This document shows, one piece after another, positions 42,871 to 51,492 of a stretch of DNA of 64,000 nucleotides. The notes below the pieces were generated by a model. That model did no database searches and had not been told where the DNA came from. It saw only the letters and a program-made list of their open reading frames with translations. The first letter of the stretch is position 1, and each line of letters starts with the position of its first letter. The position numbers and the translations under genes were made by a program. The DNA is from Paenibacillus alkaliterrae. GTDB lineage: Bacteria > Bacillota > Bacilli > Paenibacillales > Paenibacillaceae. The DNA lies in the NCBI RefSeq assembly GCF_021532375.1, contig NZ_JAKGAP010000013.1, forward strand, positions 1-64,000, given 5' to 3'.

Positions 42871-43794
42871 TTAAATCGAATAGCCGCTGCGGTCTCTCTG
42901 CAGCTTTTGCAGCTCGCGCCAACGGATCAGCCGTATGCCTTCCTCCTGCAGCGTTTGCCGGATATCGGCATCGCGGAACAACTCCAGCTCCATTCCCCGC
43001 TTCTCCGGTTGTCCGTGGAATGCCAGGAGCTCATCCGTTACGAGCGATGGATGGATGATAAGCTCCGTTACGCCGGAATGCAGCCCCTTCAATAATTGCT
43101 GCATATTCGCCTTCAAAGTATCGAAGGTTTCGCCGGCCTGCAATTGAAAAGGAAGACCGATCAAATAATCCAGAATGACGACCCCCTTCGAATCGGCAAG
43201 CTGGGCAAGCTGCTTTGCTTGTTCAGCCAGCTCGGGAGGCGCCACTTGTCCATTCTCCTGCAACAAGAAGCGCGGCAATCGAAACGGAAGGCCATAGGAA
43301 GCGCATACATCTAGCACGATCGGCAGGAAATGGCGACCCGTCGCCAATCCGTATAAACTTCCCATATGGTTATCGGCATGCGAAGGCTTCATCCCAAGTG
43401 CCAATGCCATTTCGATTTGAGCAATCAATTCCGCTTTCACCTGTTCCGGATCAGCCTGCTGTTCGAAGGTTTTGCAGTCCTTCGGGAAATAACCTTCATT
43501 CGCAACGAGCGAGGCGGTACTCCCTTTACGATTTACCGGACCCCATCGGTAAGCATCCCATTCACTCGTAAATGTGAAATGGACGCCGACATCGATTTGC
43601 GGATGCCTTGCGCTCCAAATGGCCGCTTCTCTCGCCCAACCGCAAGGCAGCATTAACGTAGCGGAGCTTACTGTTTCATCAAGCAGCAGCTGCTGAATGC
43701 CGACGTTAACCGAGTGACATAAACCGAAATCATCCGCATTTACGAGAAGAAGCCGATCCTTCTCATCATATCCAAGCTCCCGGGCTAAGCTCAT
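42871..43794 (-). CDS. YdjC/ChbG-family carbohydrate deacetylase
   Basis: 307 residues. The metal-binding start LLLVNADDFGLCHSVNVGI and the distal histidines in IDVGVHFTFTSEW and KPSHADNHMGSLYG define the family, which removes acetyl groups from (di)N-acetylated sugars such as chitobiose. The end ELIIHPSL matches too. It overlaps the upstream kinase-like gene by four bases. A substrate transport system is not seen nearby. Confidence 0.9.
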   Translation of the reverse strand: MSLARELGYDEKDRLLLVNADDFGLCHSVNVGIQQLLLDETVSSATLMLPCGWAREAAIWSARHPQIDVGVHFTFTSEWDAYRWGPVNRKGSTASLVANEGYFPKDCKTFEQQADPEQVKAELIAQIEMALALGMKPSHADNHMGSLYGLATGRHFLPIVLDVCASYGLPFRLPRFLLQENGQVAPPELAEQAKQLAQLADSKGVVILDYLIGLPFQLQAGETFDTLKANMQQLLKGLHSGVTELIIHPSLVTDELLAFHGQPEKRGMELELFRDADIRQTLQEEGIRLIRWRELQKLQRDRSGYSI

Positions 43795-44774
43795 ATTTTC
43801 AAATCCTCCCCATTTTCATTTATCCATTTACAGACGAAAGCGGATTGATCGATTATGCCGCATAAAATATGCTCTTCATCCAACCCGTCCTTCAAACGAG
43901 CTGCGAAATGAAGCGCTACGTCAAGCAGCCTCAGTTTCATTAACGCAGGCAGCCTTTCGCACTCTTCCGCGGGCAAAGGAAACGACCGGACGTATTCTTT
44001 TAGCAAAAGCTTTACTTTTGCCCCGCATGCAGGATCATCCGGTTTAATCAAATCCACAAGGATAACAGCCAGCTCCATAGCTCTGACATCTACCGTGCAA
44101 AACTCGAAGTCAAGCACGCCAACAATATCATCGCCTTGCGCTACCGTATTATTAAACACCAGGTCGCCATGAATCCACTGCTTAGGCAAACGGGAGATCG
44201 CTTCACATTCCTCGATTAAACCTCGCCTCTCCCCCAGCAGCAGAGCAAAGCTTTCGCTCCTTGCTGCAAGCCCTTCTCCCAGGTCTGCCATAGCCGCGAA
44301 TGCGGTTTCATCCATAGACGAATACGTGCTTTCCAAAGAATAATAAGGACTGTACAAAGGCCCCCGCTCAGGCTTAATTTCGCTTAGAGCAGAAGTAAGC
44401 CTTGCTGCCGCCTTGCCCAGCGCGAGTACGTGAGCTTCGTTCGCGGAGCTCGGACGTTCCCCGTCAATATAATGAAACATAGCCGACAAGGTGCCGTCCC
44501 TTGAGATATTGATCGTATCGCCCCATTTATTTTGAACAGGTACAGGTACTTGGAACGGCAGCTTCAGCCGTCTCAGCTCTGCCAGCACTTCATGCTCGAG
44601 CCTTACAATATTCGCATCTCTATGGTTGTTGTAGATCCGCAGGACGTAGCGGTCGGCTCCAGCCGTAATCATTCGTGTCGTATTATTCATTCCGCTTTCT
44701 CGTTGTTCAATCGTGTAAGGCGCTTTAAATTCGTATTTAGCCAAAAGCCGGTCAAAATCCATGCTGTCTTTCAA
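43791..44774 (-). CDS. Aminoglycoside phosphotransferase-fold kinase
   Basis: 327 residues. The fold is recognised from GMNNTTRMITAGADRYVLRIY (nucleotide loop), the catalytic loop KQWIHGDLVFNN and the metal-binding VGVLDFEFCTVD. The family covers homoserine kinase type II, CotS-like spore proteins and sugar kinases, so the substrate is open; its coupling to YdjC suggests a sugar. Start TTG 44774 is backed by AAGGAGG 9 bases upstream. Confidence 0.87.
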   Translation of the reverse strand: MKDSMDFDRLLAKYEFKAPYTIEQRESGMNNTTRMITAGADRYVLRIYNNHRDANIVRLEHEVLAELRRLKLPFQVPVPVQNKWGDTINISRDGTLSAMFHYIDGERPSSANEAHVLALGKAAARLTSALSEIKPERGPLYSPYYSLESTYSSMDETAFAAMADLGEGLAARSESFALLLGERRGLIEECEAISRLPKQWIHGDLVFNNTVAQGDDIVGVLDFEFCTVDVRAMELAVILVDLIKPDDPACGAKVKLLLKEYVRSFPLPAEECERLPALMKLRLLDVALHFAARLKDGLDEEHILCGIIDQSAFVCKWINENGEDLKI

Positions 44775-44788
44775 GGATGCAAGCCTCC

Positions 44789-45460
44789 TTAATTCTGCTG
44801 CTGCAAACGCTGCAGCCGACTTTCAAGCTGATCCTTCCAGCTCTGGGCAAGCTCTTTGACTTCAAGAAGCTCTCTAATGCCGCGAATGTCGTCTTTATGT
44901 ATATACATGACCCGATTTGCCTCCGCAATCGTCTTGCCTGCCGGATGCCTTTGCGTAATGGAAAATCCGATTCCCGCTTTTACCGTACCCTCGCGCAATA
45001 CACGGAAATAAAATCCAGTATAGCCCTTTTTTTGTACGCGTTCAGGCAATTCAGGCAGTTGATGCCTCAGTCCGAGCTTATAGCAAGGCTGACGCGGCTG
45101 ACTGACCTGCAGAATCACTTCGCCTGCTTCAACGATATCGCCGATGCACAGATCCTCTTCCGTCCAGCTCGACAAAGTGAAATTTTCACCAAAGGCCCCA
45201 TATTCAACCGGCAATTGGAGTTTCTCTCTCCAATAGGGATAGTGCCGCTCGAAATAAGCGCATACCGCTTTATCAGGACCGCCGTGATGTACGGTATCCC
45301 CTTGACCATCTCCTTGCAGTCCGGTAAAGCTTAGGGAATGCGCGTGCTGCGATGCGTGCTTGAAGATGCCGGAAATAACCTCCTTAGTGCCATGAAGCAG
45401 GGCGGCAGGCTCTCCGACATTCAAGGATACAAGGCATGCAGCCCCCATGTTTTGTGTCAT
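44789..45460 (-). CDS. MOSC domain protein (YiiM-like)
   Basis: 223 residues. The MOSC core is present: LQGDGQGDTVHHGGPDKAVC, YGAFGENFTLSSW and the conserved cysteine in VSQPRQPCYKLGLRH, then the C-terminal 3-alpha extension typical of YiiM (HKDDIRGIRELLEVKELA). YiiM-type proteins use molybdenum cofactor to reduce N-hydroxylated compounds. ATG 45460 follows GGAGGATG at some distance. It has its own promoter. Confidence 0.9.
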   Translation of the reverse strand: MTQNMGAACLVSLNVGEPAALLHGTKEVISGIFKHASQHAHSLSFTGLQGDGQGDTVHHGGPDKAVCAYFERHYPYWREKLQLPVEYGAFGENFTLSSWTEEDLCIGDIVEAGEVILQVSQPRQPCYKLGLRHQLPELPERVQKKGYTGFYFRVLREGTVKAGIGFSITQRHPAGKTIAEANRVMYIHKDDIRGIRELLEVKELAQSWKDQLESRLQRLQQQN

Positions 45461-45497
45461 TTCTGCGTCATCCTCCTTACCATTCTGTTATCTGACT

Positions 45498-45527
45498 ATT
45501 ATAATCTTGGGAGGGAGATGTTGGCAA
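45498..45527 (-). promoter_or_regulatory. Promoter of the MOSC gene
   Basis: Minus strand TTGCCA (45527-45522), 18-base spacer, TATAAT (45503-45498). The rest of 45528-45731 holds no gene I can support; one exact Spo0A-box-like TTTGTCGAA lies at 45609-45617 and a reversed TTCGACA near 45583. Confidence 0.6.
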
Positions 45528-45731
45528 AGGAATATAACTGCGTTAACAATTAATGTACTTTCAATGTCCATATTCCTATTCGACATAATCCATCCCGTAT
45601 CCATCGGCGTTTGTCGAAAAGTTCTCTTTTGTGTAGCTTATTGCGTTTCCCCGGGAAATGTTTTCGGAATAGTTAGAATATTCCCCATATTTCCTTCCCG
45701 CATTTCCCGAATGAAGCCGATTTCATTGCAG

Positions 45732-45763
45732 AAAAAAGCTTCGCATCCATATAGATACGAAGC
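45732..45763 (-). terminator. Terminator of the DUF3298 gene
   Basis: GCTTCG (45738-45743) pairs with CGAAGC (45758-45763) with an inner ATC/GAT; T6 follows on the minus strand. Confidence 0.85.
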
Positions 45764-45777
45764 GGATTTGGTATGAA

Positions 45778-46389
45778 CTAATCATTCACTGTCATCGGTC
45801 CGAGCGGCCCCTCTTCATTTATGATATCTTGCAGCTCGTAAACGGATATCGGAAAATAAAGAAAGCCGTATACATAGGCTGCCAGCTCATATAGCTGAAA
45901 ATAAATGACGAGGGAACGATCCGCTACGTAATAATCTTGATCTGGCCGAATCGCCGTGAACGGCTCCAATGTATCGATTGCCCTCGCTTTAATTTGTGCG
46001 CTGACGATAGCGCTTATACGCTTTACATAATCCGAGCCCGGCTTAAACAGCTGCTCCAGCGTAAAAGTCTGTCCGGTCGATTGCTTAAACGTTAATGATT
46101 CCTGAAGGGTTAAACCGTGCGCACCGCCGGTATAAGCGTAATTAAACAGCGATAAGCTGAGATAATCCTTCTCGTTTGTCTTTTGCTCGTAATAGCCGAT
46201 CATTTGCGCCCTTGGATCATCCAGGGAACCCTGGCTATTCACAAGCTGTTGAACCGTTTCATGAATCTTCTTGTTTATTTTATTATCCGCGGCTTCACTA
46301 GGACCGCCGCTCACATGCGGCAGCGACAGCTCTGCTTTCGGAAAAGCGGCATTTACGGTCTGAATGACGACTGGAGCTTGAAATGACAT
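45778..46389 (-). CDS. DUF3298/DUF4163 (RsiV-like) domain protein
   Basis: 203 residues. The pattern INKKIHETVQQLV, then YLSLSLFNYAYTGGAHGLTL, FTLEQLFKPGSDYVKRISAI and YYVADRSLVIYFQLYELAAY corresponds to the extracytoplasmic lysozyme-binding-like domain of RsiV and PdaC. Here there is neither a signal peptide nor a membrane anchor, so it would stay in the cytoplasm, unlike those relatives. Function unknown. It is followed by a terminator. Confidence 0.85.
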   Translation of the reverse strand: MSFQAPVVIQTVNAAFPKAELSLPHVSGGPSEAADNKINKKIHETVQQLVNSQGSLDDPRAQMIGYYEQKTNEKDYLSLSLFNYAYTGGAHGLTLQESLTFKQSTGQTFTLEQLFKPGSDYVKRISAIVSAQIKARAIDTLEPFTAIRPDQDYYVADRSLVIYFQLYELAAYVYGFLYFPISVYELQDIINEEGPLGPMTVND

Positions 46390-46404
46390 GTCGAAGACAC
46401 CTTC

Positions 46405-46920
46405 CTATTCGGTAAGATGCTCTATTGTATGCAGAGTGCGGCTCATCTCATGCCAAACAATTCCGCCGTGGCTCGAAGCTGAAACGCCATGCAGCCGGAA
46501 TTTCTCCGCCTCGTAAAAAGGAATAAGCTGCTTCTCGCAAATTAAAATCATTTTCCTTATACCCGCTGTCCCGCATTGCTGAATAAGCTTGCGGAGCAGC
46601 AGCTTACCAATGCCTCGGCGACGTTCATGCGGATCAACCGCGACCGTCAGCACGCAGAAATGGATGCCGTCCGGATCATCCGCTTGATCGCCCTTCATTT
46701 CATCGCCGCAGGCCGATTGGTTCGTTCGGATCCCGTTCGTTATACCGACTAATTTAGTGTCTAACCATGCCGTCCAGAAAAACGGCCGATATTGCTGATA
46801 ACGAAATCGAAAGCCGCTTAGCGCAGCGGCCGCTTCCGGCGTATAGCAGCTCTGCTCGAGCATGATGGCGGCATGAAGCTCATGCTCCTCGATTAACCGG
46901 AGCTCGATTGAGCCGCTCAC
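46405..46920 (-). CDS. GNAT-family N-acetyltransferase
   Basis: 171 residues. The acetyl-CoA site is VLTVAVDPHERRRGIGKLLL (about 90-110), preceded by the EEHELHAAIMLEQSC start of RimI-like enzymes and followed by MILICEKQLIPFYEAEKF. The substrate is unknown. GTG 46920 overlaps the stop of the upstream ABC ATPase as GTGA, so both are made from one message. Confidence 0.9.
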   Translation of the reverse strand: MSGSIELRLIEEHELHAAIMLEQSCYTPEAAAALSGFRFRYQQYRPFFWTAWLDTKLVGITNGIRTNQSACGDEMKGDQADDPDGIHFCVLTVAVDPHERRRGIGKLLLRKLIQQCGTAGIRKMILICEKQLIPFYEAEKFRLHGVSASSHGGIVWHEMSRTLHTIEHLTE

Positions 46921-47639
46921 AGCATCGCCTTCTCGCGCTCAGTCAGCCGTCTGCCCCTGACGTCCAGCACGAGCTTGCCTTTGTTTAATCCCAGTATACG
47001 GTCCGCGAAACGCTCCGCCCAATCACCTTGATGCATAACCGCGATTACGATAACGCCCTGTTCCCGGCAGAGCGCTTTCAAATCGCTTAATACTTGATCT
47101 GCCGTGTGCGGATCAAGTCCGGCTACCGGCTCGTCAGCGGCAATGACCTTCGCGCCGTGTACGAGAGCTCTGGCGATCGCCATCCTTTGCTTTTCCCCGC
47201 CGCTTAATGTGCTCGCCTTCAGATGGGCCTTTTCGAGAAGCCCGCGCTTCTCAATCATATCCATCGCGCCCATATAATCATCATTTCGAACCATGCCGGT
47301 CCATCTGCGCCAAGCTGGCGTCTGCGCAACCGAGCCGATAATTACATTTTTGAGTCCCGTCTTATTCGGGAACAAGAAGGGCTTCTCCTCCACGTAAGCA
47401 ACCTCGCGCCTCACCTTCATCTTACCCGCGAGCCCCTCCTTGAAGACATCCTTCCCTTCAAACTGATAGGAGCCCGCATTCCATTTCTCCTGCAGGGCCA
47501 GGCAACGAAGCAGCATAGATTTACCGCTTCCGCTATCGCCTTTTATCGCGATAAAGTCGCCCGGATAGGCTTCGAAAGTAATGTCATCCAGCACCTTCGG
47601 TCCTCCGGGTATACGTTTGGTCAGGTTCTTTATTCTAAT
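46917..47639 (-). CDS. ABC transporter ATP-binding protein
   Basis: 240 residues from ATG 47639, with GGAGCG upstream. Walker A IKGDSGSGKSMLLRCLALQ, signature ASTLSGGEKQRMAIARAL, Walker B IAADEPVAGLDP and H-loop VIAVMHQGDWAERF are complete. It resembles ATPases of phosphonate (PhnC-like) importers, but no permease or binding protein is adjacent; its partner is a GNAT gene. It might act with a permease elsewhere. Confidence 0.88.
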   Translation of the reverse strand: MRIKNLTKRIPGGPKVLDDITFEAYPGDFIAIKGDSGSGKSMLLRCLALQEKWNAGSYQFEGKDVFKEGLAGKMKVRREVAYVEEKPFLFPNKTGLKNVIIGSVAQTPAWRRWTGMVRNDDYMGAMDMIEKRGLLEKAHLKASTLSGGEKQRMAIARALVHGAKVIAADEPVAGLDPHTADQVLSDLKALCREQGVIVIAVMHQGDWAERFADRILGLNKGKLVLDVRGRRLTEREKAML

Positions 47640-47708
47640 CATTTTCCGCGCTCCTTCTGTTAGCAGCAATCGTATCTATGAATCTAGTTTACGTTAAACA
47701 AAAAACAG

Positions 47709-47758
47709 TTTCCATACGAACGAATGTTTGGTATAATATAAACAAGAACAAACGTTCC
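47709..47758 (+). promoter_or_regulatory. Sigma-A promoter flanked by two LexA (DinR) boxes
   Basis: TTTCCA (47709-47714), 17-base spacer, TATAAT (47732-47737). Box 1, CGAACGAATGTTTG (47717-47730), overlaps the spacer; box 2, AGAACAAACGTTCC (47745-47758), overlaps the start site. Each matches 13 of 14 positions of the Bacillus consensus CGAACRNRYGTTYC. LexA bound there would block the promoter until DNA damage. Confidence 0.8.
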
Positions 47759-47800
47759 ATTGATCGAGAAATTCAACCTTTTGAAGGAGGCTTGATCACC

Positions 47801-48025
47801 ATGAAAAACATCTGCGAAAATTTCCGTTATGTAGAGAAAGTTCGTCCTTGGCGAGACTTGACCTTTAAGTTTTACTCTGACGGACGGCTCATCATTATCG
47901 ACAATGCAGCAGAGGAGGTGATCACCCCAAAGGAATTAAAAGGAGACAGCAGAGACTTCTATATTCACAAACGAATCGCGTTTATTAAAAACCAATTAAT
48001 TGCCTCGCAGCTCAAATATGCATAA
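47801..48025 (+). CDS. SOS-controlled small protein, 74 residues, unknown
   Basis: ATG 47801 is placed by AAGGAGG at 9 bases; upstream in-frame codons cover the promoter and are not translated. The protein is soluble and basic: start MKNICENFRYVEKVRPWRDL, a strand pair TFKFYSDGRLIII, then a helical end KRIAFIKNQLIASQLKY. It has no membrane helix or LysM domain, so it is not the usual SOS division inhibitor YneA. The two LexA boxes at its promoter argue for a function in the DNA-damage response. Family not recognised. Confidence 0.8.
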   Translation: MKNICENFRYVEKVRPWRDLTFKFYSDGRLIIIDNAAEEVITPKELKGDSRDFYIHKRIAFIKNQLIASQLKYA

Positions 48026-48033
48026 GTTCGTGT

Positions 48034-48062
48034 AAAGGAGAGGGTTGATTGCCCTCTCCTTT
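48034..48062 (+). terminator. Terminator of the SOS gene
   Basis: AAAGGAGAGGG (48034-48044) pairs perfectly with CCCTCTCCTTT (48052-48062); the T tract after it is short. Confidence 0.65.
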
Positions 48063-48085
48063 CGTTTGACCTTCGATAATCCCTA

Positions 48086-48223
48086 TTAAGGAAGCTGTTT
48101 GTTGATTCCGTTCAGGCTTGGCGGACGTTTGGCGAATTTATTCGTCGGTAACGTACGCGAATGCTCGCGGACGCTTGTATGAATGCGATGACCGTCTGCT
48201 TTGCCATTTTTGTTAAGGACCAT
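48086..48223 (-). CDS. Small basic protein, 45 residues
   Basis: ATG 48223 with a near-perfect GGAGGTG 5 bases upstream. The product is very hydrophilic and basic, without hydrophobic segments: MVLNKNGKADGHRIHTSVRE, then SRTLPTNKFAKRPPSLNGIN. Composition resembles small spore or nucleic-acid-binding proteins. No family recognised. The 3' end faces the terminator of the SOS gene. Confidence 0.65.
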   Translation of the reverse strand: MVLNKNGKADGHRIHTSVREHSRTLPTNKFAKRPPSLNGINKQLP

Positions 48224-48366
48224 TTCATCACCTCCACTAATAGTATGCGGAATGAATTGGATATCTATGTAAACCCTCTTCATTTAAGCCCCTTACATTG
48301 ACGGAGCCCCTTCATTTGCGGTAGATTGATCATACAGATTCAACTTCCGTAAAGGAGAAACTTCAA

Positions 48367-49101
48367 ATGAAACAACAAATCATGTTTGACCTGGACGATA
48401 CGCTAATTCACTGCAATAAATATTTTTATATGGTCATCGATCAATTTATCGATGCCATGACGACATGGTTTGGCGGCTTTAGCCTAGTCACCGAACAAGC
48501 TATTCGCGATAAGCAAATGGAAATCGACATTGCGGGGGTAGCTGTGTTCGGCTTCAAGAGCGAGCACTTTCCGCAGTCCTTCGTTGATACGTACATTCAT
48601 TTCTCACATCTAACCGGACGGAAACGCTCCGTATCGGAAAAAAATTTTTTGTGGAAGCTCGGCCTAAGCGTTTATGAGCATGATACGGAGCCGTATCCCA
48701 ATATGGAGCAAACGTTGTTCGCGCTTGCAGAGGCCGGCCATGAGCTTCATTTGTATACCGGCGGCGAAATGCCCATTCAGCGCCGCAAGATCGAGAAGCT
48801 GCAATTAGAGCGTTATTTTGACACCCGGATCTATATTCGTCGAATGAAAAACAACGATTCTTTGGAGGACATTCTATCCAATGGATTATTTAACCGCGAG
48901 TTGACGTGGATGATCGGCAATTCGATCCGGACCGACGTTGTCCCGGCCTTAACGGCTGGAATTCACGCCATTCATATGCGCGCGCCATCCGAATGGGAGT
49001 TTAATGTCATTCAAATCAATGTGGAGCCGAAGGGCGCCTTTCTTACTCTGGACCATCTGAAGGATGTGCCGGACGCCATTCATCAATACGTGAATCGATG
49101 A
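48367..49101 (+). CDS. HAD-family hydrolase
   Basis: 244 residues. HAD motif I IMFDLDDTLIHCN carries both catalytic aspartates (DLDDT); motif II is LHLYTGGE and motif IV WMIGNSIRTDVVPALTAG. The cap is an insert of about 100 residues after motif I, as in subclass I phosphatases. It should dephosphorylate a small metabolite. ATG 48367 follows AAAGGAG. It is a single gene with its own terminator. Confidence 0.9.
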   Translation: MKQQIMFDLDDTLIHCNKYFYMVIDQFIDAMTTWFGGFSLVTEQAIRDKQMEIDIAGVAVFGFKSEHFPQSFVDTYIHFSHLTGRKRSVSEKNFLWKLGLSVYEHDTEPYPNMEQTLFALAEAGHELHLYTGGEMPIQRRKIEKLQLERYFDTRIYIRRMKNNDSLEDILSNGLFNRELTWMIGNSIRTDVVPALTAGIHAIHMRAPSEWEFNVIQINVEPKGAFLTLDHLKDVPDAIHQYVNR

Positions 49102-49122
49102 ACGGCCTATACCGCAGCAAAT

Positions 49123-49165
49123 AGACCCGAATTCTCCTCCAATGGAGCGAATCGGGTCTTTCTTT
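49123..49165 (+). terminator. Terminator of the HAD gene
   Basis: AGACCCGA (49123-49130) pairs with TCGGGTCT (49152-49159), followed by a T-rich tail. Confidence 0.85.
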
Positions 49166-49182
49166 ATTTCCAGCTGTCGTTT

Positions 49183-51441
49183 TTATTGCTCGATCGCAAG
49201 CTCGCCGGTGTCCAGATTTGTTACGACAATTCTGCCTTCGACAGGCGTGCCGTCCTCCAGGGAAAGCTTCAGTTTTGTTGTCTTCCCCTTTTGGACCAAA
49301 GCCTTCACCTGAGCATCCGTTAGACTGCGACCGTAACTTTGCTTCCAAATGACGAATTTGCAGCCTTCCTTGTAATGAGAGCAGCCATATCCCTTTCGCC
49401 CCATAAAGATCGACCCTCCGCAGCCTGGCCGCGGGCAGGCCGCAACTATTGCAGCGCCGTTTACCGCCGAAGCATCGGCAGACTCCCCTTTCCTCGCTGG
49501 AGCTGCCGACTTCGGTTTCGTCGTGCGGCTGCGTGCGGCTGCAGCCGATTTGCCTGCCGCTCCTTTACCTGGTACAGTGGTCTCGCCTTCAAACGACGTT
49601 TTTGCTGCACGTGATTGTACTCGAACCTTGTCGACGATCATCGCAGCGAATTTCTTCACATTTTCCATGAATTGTTCGTTGGATGCTGTTCCTCTTGAAA
49701 TTTCGGTCAAGCGGCGTTCCCACAATCCCGTCATCTCCGGGGAAGTCAGCAGGTCGATACCCGCCCCTCGAATTAACTCTATCGCTGTACGGCCCTTTTG
49801 GGTAACCAATATTTTCTTACCTTGCATTTCAACATAACCAACGTTCTTCAACCGTTCGATCGTAGCAGCCCGCGTTGCAGGCGTTCCCAAGCCAGAATCC
49901 TTCATCGCATCGCGCAAATCCTCGTCTTCGATCTGCTTGCCCGCGCTTTCCATCGCTTTCAGCAGCGTTCCCTCCGTATAATGCTTTGGCGGCTGCGTAT
50001 CCTTCTCCTTCACTAAGGCATCCGCGCACACGACGCTCTCGTTTGCATTAATAGAGAACGGTTCATTCACCTCTATCTCTTCCTCTTCAGGCTCGTCCTT
50101 CTCTTTGCCCCTCGCGGTTGGCTTCGTCTTATCCCTCTTCTGATCCGCATAAATGACCTTCCAGCCTAAGCTGAGCAGCTCCTTGACCGTCGTCTTGAAC
50201 TGCACGTCCTCCACCTCCGTCATGACGATGTGCACCTTGTATTCGGCAGGCGGATAAAACTGCGACAGAAACCGTCTGACAACCAAATCATACAGCTTCT
50301 GCTCGTCGGGACTTAGTCCATTCGCTTTGCGATTAGTAGGCAAGATAGCATGATGGTCTTCAACCTTGGACGGATTGCAAATAAACTTATTTCCTTTGTG
50401 AACAAGGCTTCGGTTCGCGCCTTTGACAAGTTCGTCGTAGACCGTACCTTGAAGCGAATACAGCGTCTTGTGCATCTCCGGAATATTTTGCTCCGTTACG
50501 TAGTTCGAATTCGTTCTGGGATAAGAGATGACCTTATGCTTCTCGTACAGCGCCTGAGCGGTGTCCAACGTTTTTTTCGCCGAAAAGCCAAATTTGCCGT
50601 TCGCTTCCCGCTGCAGCAGCGTTAAATCGTAAAGCTTAAAAGGATACTCCTTAGTCTCCTTCACCTCGTAAGAAGCAATCCGCCCAGTCTTGCCCTTCAC
50701 CTTGGCAGCAAGCGCTTCTACTTTCGCCTGATCGGTCATTCTCTCGCCCTGCCACATGCCGCGGTAAGTCATCTCATTCTGCGTGAAGTGTCCTTCCAGC
50801 TCAAAAAACTTTAAAGAGGAGAAGGCTTCGATCTGCTTCTGCCGGTCATAGATAAGCGCAAGCACGGGCGTCTGAACCCTTCCTACCGAGAGCAGTACAT
50901 TATGCTTCGTCGTAAACGCACGCGAACCGTTCATCCCGATCAGCCAATCCGCTTCGCTTCGTGCGGTGGCGGCACGGGTCAAATTCTCGTACTCCGAGCC
51001 CTCCCTAAGCTCATCGAAGCCCTTGCGTATCGTTTCCGGGGTAAGGTCCGAAATCCACAGCCGCTTTACAGGCTGGCTTAGCTTCAAATGGCGCTGGATT
51101 AGCGAGAAAATGTATTGTCCCTCCCGCCCCGCATCGCAGGAATTGACAAGCAGGTTGCTGCGTTTCGCCAAATCTCCAATTACTTTTAGCTGTTCTATCG
51201 TTTTTTTGTTCGGTACAAGCTTGAACTGCGAAGGTATGATAGGAAGATCGTTTATATTCCATTTTTTATACCGATCATCATAGGCATCCGGTTCAGCCAA
51301 TCCGATAAGATGGCCGATCGCCCATGTAATAATGTATTGCTCGCCTTCTATATAGGAACGGTGATTTTTTGCTTTGGGATCGATTGCGGCTGCTATATTT
51401 CGCCCCATATCCGGTTTTTCCGCAATGATTAATGTCTTCAA
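49183..51441 (-). CDS. topB: DNA topoisomerase III
   Basis: About 752 residues from TTG 51441, placed by GGGGAGA; ATG 51465 is a weaker alternative. TOPRIM motifs LIIAEKPDMGRNIAAAI (about 4-20) and SCDAGREGQYIF (DxxxEG) are followed by the catalytic tyrosine in VISYPRTNSNYVTE and the DxD-like DLRDAMKDSGLGTPATRA. The C-terminus carries an alanine/lysine-rich linker and a zinc-ribbon-like CPRPGCGG...GCSHYKEGC region. It is a type IA enzyme that decatenates DNA with single-strand regions. Single gene. Confidence 0.95.
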   Translation of the reverse strand: MKTLIIAEKPDMGRNIAAAIDPKAKNHRSYIEGEQYIITWAIGHLIGLAEPDAYDDRYKKWNINDLPIIPSQFKLVPNKKTIEQLKVIGDLAKRSNLLVNSCDAGREGQYIFSLIQRHLKLSQPVKRLWISDLTPETIRKGFDELREGSEYENLTRAATARSEADWLIGMNGSRAFTTKHNVLLSVGRVQTPVLALIYDRQKQIEAFSSLKFFELEGHFTQNEMTYRGMWQGERMTDQAKVEALAAKVKGKTGRIASYEVKETKEYPFKLYDLTLLQREANGKFGFSAKKTLDTAQALYEKHKVISYPRTNSNYVTEQNIPEMHKTLYSLQGTVYDELVKGANRSLVHKGNKFICNPSKVEDHHAILPTNRKANGLSPDEQKLYDLVVRRFLSQFYPPAEYKVHIVMTEVEDVQFKTTVKELLSLGWKVIYADQKRDKTKPTARGKEKDEPEEEEIEVNEPFSINANESVVCADALVKEKDTQPPKHYTEGTLLKAMESAGKQIEDEDLRDAMKDSGLGTPATRAATIERLKNVGYVEMQGKKILVTQKGRTAIELIRGAGIDLLTSPEMTGLWERRLTEISRGTASNEQFMENVKKFAAMIVDKVRVQSRAAKTSFEGETTVPGKGAAGKSAAAARSRTTKPKSAAPARKGESADASAVNGAAIVAACPRPGCGGSIFMGRKGYGCSHYKEGCKFVIWKQSYGRSLTDAQVKALVQKGKTTKLKLSLEDGTPVEGRIVVTNLDTGELAIEQ

Positions 51442-51492
51442 AAGAGGATCTCCCCTTCCCTTCATCTCAACCCGATTTTACCACAACTTTCC

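Noticed and set aside
45447..45776. 109-codon plus-strand ORF between the MOSC and DUF3298 genes
   Set aside because: No ribosome binding site, crosses the MOSC promoter and the DUF3298 terminator, and reads as non-coding.
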